From: Duganella qianjiadongensis
GTDB lineage: Bacteria > Pseudomonadota > Gammaproteobacteria > Burkholderiales > Burkholderiaceae_D
Direction of reading: 5' to 3'
NCBI RefSeq assembly: GCF_009857915.1
Contig: NZ_WWCM01000024.1
Coordinates: 1-59,709 of the forward strand
Length of the DNA stretch: 59,709 nucleotides
The position numbers were made by a program, and so were the translations under genes. Positions 53,659 to 59,709 of the stretch are shown here, piece after piece (the stretch's first letter is position 1; the number at the start of each line of letters is the position of its first letter). The notes under the pieces were generated by a model. The model had not been told where the DNA came from. It searched no databases and saw only the letters and a list, made by a program, of their open reading frames with translations.

Positions 53659-54224
53659 AGTGTAATCCCCTTGGCTTTCAGCGTTTCGGCGAGCGCATGC
53701 GTTGCTCGGGAGCAATGCGTCTTCACGCTGCCTTCCGAACAACCCATGGCGAGGGCCGTTTCGGCCACGTCCATATCCTGCCAATAACGCATGAGGAAGG
53801 CTTCGCGTTGACGCGCAGGCAGTTTTTGCACTTCTGCATCAATTATCGCCAGCACCTGATCGCGCTCCAGCTGGTCGGCGCTGGACTCGGCCGCGGCGCT
53901 GCCCTGTTCGGCGGCATAGGTCTCAAGTAGATCAAAATCTTCGTGTTCGTCGCCGCTGGGCCCCATGCCCGAGAACAGGCTGACCCAGGTGTTGCGAACT
54001 TTTTCCCTGCGGAAATAATCAAGGATGGTGGTCTGGAGTATGCGCTGGAACAGCATGGGCAGCTCGGCGGCCGGTTTGTCGCCATACTTTTCGGCAAGCT
54101 TGATCATCGCGTCCTGCACGATATCAAGGGCCGACTCGTCCTTGCGAACGGCATACACGGCTTGTTTGTAAGCCCGACGCTCGACGCTTTCGAGGAAGTC
54201 GGATAATTCTTTGTCTGTGGCCAT
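53655..54224 (-). CDS. ECF-type (sigma-70 family) RNA polymerase sigma factor
   Basis: A 189-residue sigma factor: region 2 with SVERRAYKQAVYAVRKDESA and ALDIVQDAMIKLAEKYG, followed by FQRILQTTILDYFRREKVRN. Region 4 is QKLPARQREAFLMRYWQDMD, then ETALAMGCSEGSVKTHCSRA. The acidic linker between the regions is long. It heads the operon with DUF3619, DUF3106 and RDD genes and is divergent from ilvI. Targets are unknown; autoregulation is typical. Confidence 0.93.
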   Translation of the reverse strand: MATDKELSDFLESVERRAYKQAVYAVRKDESALDIVQDAMIKLAEKYGDKPAAELPMLFQRILQTTILDYFRREKVRNTWVSLFSGMGPSGDEHEDFDLLETYAAEQGSAAAESSADQLERDQVLAIIDAEVQKLPARQREAFLMRYWQDMDVAETALAMGCSEGSVKTHCSRATHALAETLKAKGITL

Positions 54225-54727
54225 GCGGAGTTGGATTTGCTCGCCGGAAAGCCGGCGCTGGGCCGCTCAGGCGGCTCTGGAACTGAGCGCATGCTAGCAA
54301 AAAATAGGCCTTTCTGCAGACTTTTCGCCGCACCCCCGCAAGAAAATGCTGCGATGCCGCGATTTTTTCTAACTTTCCCTTGCTCAAAACTTCGTGGCGG
54401 TGTACCGTATGGGACGCTTTGAACACCCCGAAGCTAAAGGTCAGATCGCCGCTGGCACACAACGCCGCAATCGATCCGACGCGCTTTCATATGTAGGCAG
54501 TTTGTTCTAACCCGCGCCACAAGCGCGAGAGGTATGTACAACCGCTACAGACAGATCTAGCCAACGAGTTTGCGTTGAGCACCGCTTTGCACGTCACTAC
54601 GGTTGACGGAAGAGGCTGGTGTAAGCGCATCATAGACAGGGGTGCAGGTCCAAGCTGTAGAGGTGGGCATACTTCGCTAGGAAAGAACATCCGATCAATC
54701 TCCAATGGACCTTGAAAGGAATGTTTC
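54225..54727. other. Divergent intergenic region between the sigma-factor and ilv operons
   Basis: About 500 bases without a gene. Near the sigma gene there are two hairpins: CGCCGG-AAAG-CCGGCG (54242-54257) and GCTCAG/CTGAGC (54265-54288). A further hairpin, CGCGC-CACAA-GCGCG, lies at 54513-54527, followed by a 9-codon frame (54534-54560) without Ile, Val or Leu runs. The ilvI ribosome-binding site AAAGGA lies at 54714-54719. I could not identify a branched-chain attenuator, riboswitch or clear -35/-10 pair. Confidence 0.5.
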
Positions 54728-56464
54728 ATGAATACCGAAGCAACGCAGGGAGCAAATCTGCTCACTGGCGCGGAAATTCTCGTCCGCTGCTTGGCCGACG
54801 AAGGCGTTGAACACGTCTTTGGCTACCCAGGTGGTGCGGTACTGTACATTTACGACGCCATCTTCAAACAAGACAAATTCCAACACGTACTGGTGCGTCA
54901 CGAGCAGGCTGCAGTCCATGCTGCCGATGCGTATTCGCGCAGTTCCAATAAAGTTGGTGTAGCGCTGGTAACGTCCGGTCCGGGCGTGACGAATGCCGTT
55001 ACAGGTCTTTCTACCGCTTACATGGATTCCATCCCCATGGTGGTGATTTCGGGCCAGGTGCCTAGCCACGCCATCGGTCAGGATGCCTTCCAGGAATGCG
55101 ACACGGTCGGTATTACCCGCCCCGTGGTCAAGCACAATTTCCTCGTCAAAGACGTCAAGGATTTGGCGGAAACCGTCAAGAAAGCCTTCTTCATCGCCCG
55201 TACCGGCCGTCCCGGCCCTGTGCTGGTCGATATTCCGAAGGATATCTCGATGCATAAAACGACGTATTCCTACCCCAAAGAGGTAGAGATGCGTTCGTAC
55301 AAACCGGTCGACAAAGGTCACGCCGGTCAGATCCGCAAAGCGGTGCAGCTGCTGCTGCAGGCCGAACGCCCGATGATCTACACGGGTGGTGGCGTGATCC
55401 TGGCGCATGCGTCGCCGGAACTGAACAAGCTGGTCGATAAACTCGGCTTCCCCGTCACCAACACCCTGATGGGTTTGGGCGCCTACCGCGCCAGCGACGA
55501 CAAATTCGTCGGTATGCCGGGCATGCACGGGACCTATGAAGCGAATATGGCGATGCAGCATTGCGACGTCCTGATCGCCATCGGCGCCCGTTTCGACGAC
55601 CGCGTGATCGGTAACCCGAAACACTTTGCTAGCAACCCGCGTAAGATCATCCACGTTGATATCGACCCATCGTCGATCTCCAAGCGCGTGAAAGTGGACA
55701 TTCCTATCGTCGGCAACGTGAAAGACGTGCTGATCGAGTTCCTGTCCCAGCTCGACGCGGCCGACGCCAAGCCGAATGCGCCTGCGCTGAAAAACTGGTG
55801 GAAGCAGATCAACGAGTGGCGCGGTCGCGAGTGCCTGAAATTCGCCCCGTCCGATCTGGTGATCAAGCCGCAATCGGTGGTGCAGAAACTGTGGGAAGTG
55901 ACCAAGGGCGATGCCTTCATCACTTCCGACGTGGGCCAGCACCAGATGTGGGCTGCGCAGTACTACCCGTTCGACAAGCCTAAGCGCTGGGTCAATTCCG
56001 GCGGTCTGGGTACCATGGGCGTGGGTCTGCCATACGCTATGGGCGTGCAGATGGCCAATCCGGATGCTACCGTGGCCTGTATCACGGGCGAAGGTTCTAT
56101 CCAGATGTGTATCCAGGAACTGGCGACCTGCAAACAGTATCACCTGACGCCGAAGATCATCATGCTGAACAACCGCTTCCTCGGCATGGTACGTCAGTGG
56201 CAACAGATCGATTACGGTTCGCGCTATTCGGAATCGTATATGGATTCGCTGCCTAACTTCGAGAAGCTGGCCGAGGCCTATGGCCACGTCGGCATGCGCA
56301 TCGAAAAACCCGGTGATGTGGACGGCGCACTGCGCGACGCCTTCGCCATGAAAGACAAGCTGGTCTTCATGAACTTCATCACGGATCAATCGGAAAACGT
56401 CTGGCCGATGGTGAAAGCGGGCAAAGGGCTCTCTGAAATGCTGTTGGGTTCGGAGGACTTATAA
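54728..56464 (+). CDS. ilvI: Acetolactate synthase, catalytic (large) subunit
   Basis: A 578-residue ThDP/FAD enzyme: EHVFGYPGGAVLYIYDAI, the catalytic Glu in VRHEQAAVHAADAYSRS, and the ThDP-Mg motif in CITGEGSIQMCIQELATCK ending LNN. It condenses two pyruvates, or pyruvate and 2-oxobutyrate, in Ile/Val/Leu synthesis. It is followed after one base by the regulatory subunit. The coding strand is unusually low in TAA/TAG/TGA complements, so a long antisense frame exists but is not a gene. Confidence 0.96.
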   Translation: MNTEATQGANLLTGAEILVRCLADEGVEHVFGYPGGAVLYIYDAIFKQDKFQHVLVRHEQAAVHAADAYSRSSNKVGVALVTSGPGVTNAVTGLSTAYMDSIPMVVISGQVPSHAIGQDAFQECDTVGITRPVVKHNFLVKDVKDLAETVKKAFFIARTGRPGPVLVDIPKDISMHKTTYSYPKEVEMRSYKPVDKGHAGQIRKAVQLLLQAERPMIYTGGGVILAHASPELNKLVDKLGFPVTNTLMGLGAYRASDDKFVGMPGMHGTYEANMAMQHCDVLIAIGARFDDRVIGNPKHFASNPRKIIHVDIDPSSISKRVKVDIPIVGNVKDVLIEFLSQLDAADAKPNAPALKNWWKQINEWRGRECLKFAPSDLVIKPQSVVQKLWEVTKGDAFITSDVGQHQMWAAQYYPFDKPKRWVNSGGLGTMGVGLPYAMGVQMANPDATVACITGEGSIQMCIQELATCKQYHLTPKIIMLNNRFLGMVRQWQQIDYGSRYSESYMDSLPNFEKLAEAYGHVGMRIEKPGDVDGALRDAFAMKDKLVFMNFITDQSENVWPMVKAGKGLSEMLLGSEDL

Positions 56465-56465
56465 C

Positions 56466-56957
56466 ATGCGACACATTATCTCTGTCTTGCTGGAAAACGA
56501 AGCCGGCGCGCTGTCGCGCGTAGTGGGCCTGTTCTCGGCCCGCGGCTACAACATCGAAACACTGACGGTTGCTCCAACCGAAGATGCCACCCTGTCGCGG
56601 ATGACCATCGTCACCACCGGCTCGGACGACATCATCGAGCAGATCACCAAACACCTGAATCGCCTGATCGAAGTGGTGAAGGTGGTGGATCTGACGGAAG
56701 GCCAGCATATCGAACGTGAACTGATGCTGATCAAGGTGCGCGCCGTAGGTAAGGAGCGTGAAGAGATGAAACGGACTGCGGACATCTTCCGCGGCCGCAT
56801 CATCGACGTCACGGAAAAGACCTACACGATAGAACTGACGGGGGCCAAGTCCAAGCTGGACGCCTTCATCGACTCGATCGACCGTACTGCCATCCTCGAA
56901 ACGGTACGTACCGGCGGTTCCGGTATCGGCCGCGGCGAACGCATCCTCAAAGTGTAA
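56466..56957 (+). CDS. ilvH: Acetolactate synthase, regulatory (small) subunit
   Basis: A 163-residue ACT-domain protein: MRHIISVLLENEAGALSRVV, GLFSARGYNIETLTVAPTED, and the second domain LMLIKVRAVGKEREEMKRTA with ELTGAKSKLDAFIDSI. It confers valine feedback inhibition and full activity on the catalytic subunit. ATG 56466 is one base after the ilvI stop. Length is that of IlvH-type subunits. Confidence 0.96.
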   Translation: MRHIISVLLENEAGALSRVVGLFSARGYNIETLTVAPTEDATLSRMTIVTTGSDDIIEQITKHLNRLIEVVKVVDLTEGQHIERELMLIKVRAVGKEREEMKRTADIFRGRIIDVTEKTYTIELTGAKSKLDAFIDSIDRTAILETVRTGGSGIGRGERILKV

Positions 56958-56981
56958 ACAAATTTATCCAAAGGAATGACC

Positions 56982-57998
56982 ATGAAAGTTTTCTACGACA
57001 AAGACGCTGACCTCTCCCTGATCAAAGGCAAAAACGTTGCCATCATCGGCTACGGCTCGCAAGGCCACGCGCATGCACAGAATCTGAGCGACTCGGGCGT
57101 CAATGTGACCGTTGGCCTGCGCAAAGGCGGCTCCTCGTGGGCCAAGGTAGAAAAAGCCGGTCTGAAAGTGGCCGAAGTCAACGACGCAGTGAAAGCCGCT
57201 GACGTCATCATGATCCTGCTGCCAGATGAAAACATCGCTCAGGTGTACAACGAAAACGTTGCTCCGCACGCCAAGCAAGGCGCGGTGCTGGCCTTCGCTC
57301 ACGGCTTCAACGTGCACTACGGCCAGGTTGTGCCACGTGCCGATCTGGACGTGATCATGGTTGCGCCTAAAGCCCCAGGCCACACCGTGCGCGCTACCTA
57401 CACCCAGGGTGGCGGCGTGCCACACCTGATCGCCGTGTATCAGGACAAGTCCGGCATCGCCCGCGACATCGCGCTGTCCTACGCTTCGGCTAACGGCGGC
57501 GGCCGTGCCGGCATCATCGAAACCAACTTCCGCGAAGAAACCGAAACTGACCTGTTCGGCGAACAGGCTGTGCTGTGCGGTGGCGCCGTTGAACTGATCA
57601 AAGCCGGTTTCGAAACGCTGGTAGAAGCCGGCTACGCTCCAGAGATGGCTTACTTCGAGTGCCTGCACGAACTGAAACTGATCGTTGACCTGATCTACGA
57701 AGGCGGTATCGCCAACATGAACTACTCGATCTCGAACAACGCCGAATACGGCGAGTACGTGACGGGCCCACGTGTTGTGACCGCTGCTACCAAAGATGCA
57801 ATGCGTCAGTGCCTGAAAGACATCCAGACCGGTGAATACGCCAAGTCCTTCATCCTGGAAAACAAAGCTGGCGCACCGACCCTGATCTCGCGTCGTCGTC
57901 TGACCGCCGAGCACCAGATCGAAGAAGTGGGCGCAAAACTGCGCGCCATGATGCCTTGGATCGCTAAAAACAAGATGGTTGACCAGTCGAAGAACTAA
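56982..57998 (+). CDS. ilvC: Ketol-acid reductoisomerase (class I)
   Basis: A 338-residue enzyme with NADPH-binding Rossmann motif VAIIGYGSQGHAHAQNL, VGLRKGGSSWAKVEKAG (Arg/Ser phosphate binders), the Mg-binding DLFGEQAVLCGGAVELI and CLHELKLIVDLIYEGGI. It converts 2-acetolactate to 2,3-dihydroxyisovalerate. Of two in-frame ATGs I prefer the second (56982), which is 7 bases after AAGGA; the first (56976) is within the site. Last gene of ilvI-ilvH-ilvC, followed by a terminator. Confidence 0.97.
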   Translation: MKVFYDKDADLSLIKGKNVAIIGYGSQGHAHAQNLSDSGVNVTVGLRKGGSSWAKVEKAGLKVAEVNDAVKAADVIMILLPDENIAQVYNENVAPHAKQGAVLAFAHGFNVHYGQVVPRADLDVIMVAPKAPGHTVRATYTQGGGVPHLIAVYQDKSGIARDIALSYASANGGGRAGIIETNFREETETDLFGEQAVLCGGAVELIKAGFETLVEAGYAPEMAYFECLHELKLIVDLIYEGGIANMNYSISNNAEYGEYVTGPRVVTAATKDAMRQCLKDIQTGEYAKSFILENKAGAPTLISRRRLTAEHQIEEVGAKLRAMMPWIAKNKMVDQSKN

Positions 57999-58020
57999 TT
58001 AGCTTCCGGCTAAGTCAAGA

Positions 58021-58049
58021 GGGGCGTACCGCAAGGTCCGCCCCTTTTT
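58021..58049 (+). terminator. Rho-independent terminator of the ilv operon
   Basis: GGGGCG-t-ACC (58021-58030), tetraloop GCAA, then GGT-c-CGCCCC (58035-58044) and TTTTT (58045-58049). A strong stem with one internal mismatch and a U-tract, 22 bases after the ilvC stop. Confidence 0.93.
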
Positions 58050-58139
58050 CTTGTGCCCACAGCATGGACGCAAGCTTGTGGGGACAAGTCCCGCCGCCAA
58101 CTGGCCATAGCGAGCGAAGTGAAGCGTAACTGTAGAGAG

Positions 58140-58196
58140 GCCTAGAACATAGCCGTAGGTATTGATGCCCCCACCAACGCCGTCGGTTTCAGCCCG
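58140..58196 (-). pseudogene. Relic of an Rhs core end (GGINTYGYV motif)
   Basis: On the minus strand this stretch translates as RAETDGVGGGINTYGYVLG. This is close to the end of the Rhs repeat core, typically D-P-I-G-L-x-G-G-I-N-x-Y-x-Y-V. No start codon or long frame is attached, and the frame runs on into the ilv terminator. Orphan core ends of this kind mark displaced rhs C-terminal modules. The stretch between the terminator and 58321 holds nothing else I could identify. Confidence 0.6.
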
Positions 58197-58321
58197 GCGT
58201 GCGCATCAACCCACGGCCAACATGCGTTCATTTTCAACAGAGCTAGTATAGAAAACAACTGTCTCATTTAGCACCTATCCCCATTACAATTGCAGGCCGT
58301 GCGCGTGGCGTAAGTATTGCC

Positions 58322-58735
58322 TTAATTCTCTATGATCATCACATTTCCATGCCCATCAATCTCGATAAATTTCTTTTGCGCAACTCCTGATGCGAAGCCT
58401 TTTGTAAGCACGATAGACAATGTTTTATCGGCTGCCCTTCCTGTACCATCTGCATAAGACAGTTGCATCCCGTTCATCAATATCCCTCGAAGTTGATATA
58501 GCTGGGCCGCGTTCAATGCGATTTCCCGTCCGAAAGCATTCACCTTTAAGCTCGTAATTCCATCTGCAGATTGAGAACCACTGATCTGGACGGCTCCTGA
58601 TGCGCCAATGCCAAGTGAATGAATCGTAAAGTTTGACCATACCAACAGCCCTTCTTTCGAAGCCCATGCATTGGACATGTTAGACATCAGTGCAACTAGC
58701 AACAATGCGTGAGTGAAGAGTTTGAATTCGCGCAT
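58322..58735 (-). CDS. Small exported protein of unknown function, rhs-associated region
   Basis: A 137-residue protein from ATG 58735, with AAGGAA six bases upstream. The signal peptide is MREFKLFTHALLLVALMSNM, with cleavage near AWA. The mature part looks all-beta with a repeat-like pattern (AVQISGSQSADGITSLKVNA and LSYADGTGRAADKTLSIVLT) and ends in GHGNVMIIEN. I do not recognise the family. Base composition is less GC-rich than the core genome. Its position after a DUF1493-like gene in a toxin remnant suggests an accessory or immunity role; this is inference. Confidence 0.65.
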   Translation of the reverse strand: MREFKLFTHALLLVALMSNMSNAWASKEGLLVWSNFTIHSLGIGASGAVQISGSQSADGITSLKVNAFGREIALNAAQLYQLRGILMNGMQLSYADGTGRAADKTLSIVLTKGFASGVAQKKFIEIDGHGNVMIIEN

Positions 58736-58798
58736 ATCTTTTCCTTCTATTTGCAGGCGCACTTCGGCGTCGTCCATATCCGTTTGTCGGCAACTAAA

Positions 58799-59185
58799 TC
58801 AGTTATGCCATTTCTTGGAATGGATTAGCGCTTCGATCCTGCTAAGCGGCAGCGGTTCGAAAGTGGCTGGTTTTCGATAGAGGCCTTCGATCCCAGGAAA
58901 CACTTTTAGTAATATCCGTTCAGGCCGCGAATTCCCTTCCGGCCACTCCGGCGGAAAATATTCGCTGAACGGGAATCCCGAGAGATCGACACCAAATTTC
59001 GTCACCAACACTTCCAAGCAATCCTCCGCACCCTCCCCATAGATCCGGAGATCGTGATAGAGCCTGTTTTGAGGTGTACAGGTGGATATGGTTTTATCCC
59101 TGAGTCCGCTCAGATTGAGGAACAGCTTCACTTGATCTGAAACTACTCCCGGCGGCTCAGACGACTTAGTCGCATTTGAAGGCAT
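58799..59185 (-). CDS. DUF1493-like small protein, putative immunity protein
   Basis: A 128-residue soluble protein. The core YHDLRIYGEGAEDCLEVLVT, KFGVDLSGFPFSEYFPPEW and the C-terminal RIEALIHSKKWHN match the DUF1493 pattern (acyl-carrier-like small helical proteins of unknown function). ATG 59185, with GAGG six bases upstream, lies inside the last codons of the Rhs-like toxin fragment (20-base overlap), exactly the arrangement of a toxin with its cognate immunity gene. An earlier in-frame start (59245) would overlap the toxin tail further and is less likely. Confidence 0.72.
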   Translation of the reverse strand: MPSNATKSSEPPGVVSDQVKLFLNLSGLRDKTISTCTPQNRLYHDLRIYGEGAEDCLEVLVTKFGVDLSGFPFSEYFPPEWPEGNSRPERILLKVFPGIEGLYRKPATFEPLPLSRIEALIHSKKWHN

Positions 59186-59583
59186 CGTAGACCTCATAAG
59201 TTGCCATCGCAGCGGATGCATATGGGAGTGTTCGCGAGACAGCACGTCCCATGTCGCGAATTACGTTCCTCGTCGCGACGGAATATGCCCCACTTCTTGC
59301 AAGCCCGTGATTGACTTGGTTATGCTTGTCAGGAGGAAGCGAGACTGTATTTTTTTATGTTCAATTTTCCCAGAGGATCTCTTATAGACCCATTCATCAT
59401 ATTCCGATGTTAATGGATATAGCGAATCTGCAGATGCGATGTCTGCTTTGTAGGCAGATTGGTAGCGCGAGAAGGTTGTCGAACTTCCATCGCCGTTGGT
59501 AATTACAATACTGGTTGGGGGAAATCCCTTTAACGTGTTCGTGATTAAAAACTGCCGCTCAAATGAGAATGACCAAAGGGTGC
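59166..59583 (-). pseudogene. Rhs-like toxin fragment, frameshifted and truncated by an IS3-family element
   Basis: Reading leftward from the IS boundary (59583), the frame FSTLWSFSFERQFLITNTLK, SIVITNGDGSSTTFSRYQSA, DSLYPLTSEYDEWVYKRSSG, KIEH resembles the N-terminal part of an Rhs core (the region before the YD repeats). At an A7 run (59350-59356, T on the plus strand) a -1 shift leads into KNTVSLPPDKHNQVNHGLAR, SGAYSVATRNVIRDMGRAVS, RTLPYASAAMATYEVYDAF, KCD and stop at 59166. The YD-repeat core is missing, so this is a deletion product. Without the shift the frame ends at 59261. The 5' part is beyond the IS. Confidence 0.62.
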
Positions 59584-59709
59584 TGAACCGTTCCGGAAAA
59601 CTGGGAGGCTCCATTATTTGAGAAAATGGATCTATGAAAAAATCTAAGCACTCGCCCGAAGTAATCGAACGCTCCGTCCGTATGGTCATGGAATGCCAAG
59701 GCGAGCACA
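59584..59709 (+). mobile_element. Left end of an IS3-family insertion sequence
   Basis: The presumed terminal inverted repeat starts TGAACCGTTCCGGAAAACTG and continues GGAGGCT at 59584-59610, a form seen in IS3-group elements; orfA starts 50 bases inside. The element inserted into the Rhs-like gene fragment. The right end, transposase OrfB and target duplication lie outside the window. Confidence 0.75.
59634..59709 (+). CDS. IS3-family transposase OrfA, 5' end
   Basis: The first 25 codons from ATG 59634 (MKKSKHSPEVIERSVRMVME then CQGEH) match the start of IS3-type OrfA proteins, which begin with a helix-turn-helix (typically F-S-P-E-V-R-E-R-A-V-R-M-V). OrfA binds the element ends and is fused to OrfB by programmed frameshifting to make active transposase. 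The gene runs off the window. Confidence 0.85.
   Translation, partial: MKKSKHSPEVIERSVRMVMECQGEH

Noticed and set aside
54534..54560. Nine-codon frame before ilvI as an attenuator leader peptide
   Set aside because: It has a single Ile and no run of Ile, Val or Leu codons, and no terminator/antiterminator pair was visible after it.
54695..56389. 564-codon leftward open frame opposite ilvI
   Set aside because: Antisense shadow of acetolactate synthase; translation is His/Arg/Val-rich with no recognisable family.
59261..59689. Single leftward frame of 142 codons taken as one gene
   Set aside because: Its first part lies inside the insertion sequence and its last part is out of frame with the toxin tail, so it is a chance junction, not an intact gene.

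Overview
The window is about 60 kb of a GC-rich betaproteobacterial chromosome, most likely from the Burkholderiales and probably the Oxalobacteraceae (Janthinobacterium/Duganella/Massilia relatives). This placement is inference. It rests on a complete iscR-iscS-iscU-iscA-hscB-hscA-fdx-iscX operon, on an ilvI-ilvH-ilvC operon divergent from a sigma factor/DUF3619/DUF3106/RDD operon, and on high-GC codon use. No rRNA, tRNA or CRISPR array was seen. Both ends of the window are less GC-rich and look accessory.

Left part (1-8.4 kb): the 5' end of an unidentified leftward gene; a secreted GH19-type lysozyme/chitinase-like enzyme; a LytS/LytR-type two-component pair; and, convergent to it, a tightly overlapping five-gene operon encoding a periplasmic helical-repeat protein, an ABC ATPase, an FtsX-type permease, a LolA-like periplasmic carrier and an outer-membrane beta-barrel. 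This looks like a self-contained LolCDE/MacB-like envelope trafficking system with its own palindromic operator.

Type VI secretion locus (7.6-22.6 kb): an M15 (TagX-like) peptidoglycan peptidase, tssM, tagF, a BON-OmpA protein, tssL, a repeat lipoprotein, tssB, tssC, hcp, tssH/clpV and tssA. The locus lacks tssJ, tssE, tssF, tssG, tssK, vgrG and PAAR, and tssH carries a one-base frameshift. Either the apparatus is decaying or the missing parts lie elsewhere. A methyl-accepting chemotaxis protein follows.

Middle (24-42.4 kb): a DTW-domain tRNA modification enzyme; an Hsp70-Hsp70-DUF2760 operon of unknown role; a PA0069-type radical SAM gene behind a near-consensus LexA (SOS) box; chaC; a LysR regulator divergent from a small aromatic-type catabolic operon (VOC dioxygenase, fumarylacetoacetase-like hydrolase, AAHS transporter, maleylacetoacetate isomerase); a diguanylate cyclase; and a MacAB-type exporter with two permeases.

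Right part (42.6-58 kb): a uracil-DNA-glycosylase-like gene with an altered active site, overlapped at its 3' end by an IscR type 1 box that drives the Isc Fe-S assembly operon; a SAM methyltransferase, L-threonine aldolase and an RsuA-like protein whose catalytic Asp is Glu; the sigma-factor operon; and the ilv operon, which ends in a strong terminator.

Right edge (58-59.7 kb): an AT-richer rhs graveyard. It holds an Rhs core relic, a small exported protein, a DUF1493-like putative immunity gene, and a frameshifted Rhs-like toxin fragment cut off by the left end of an IS3-family element. Together with the incomplete T6SS it suggests erosion of interbacterial antagonism genes.
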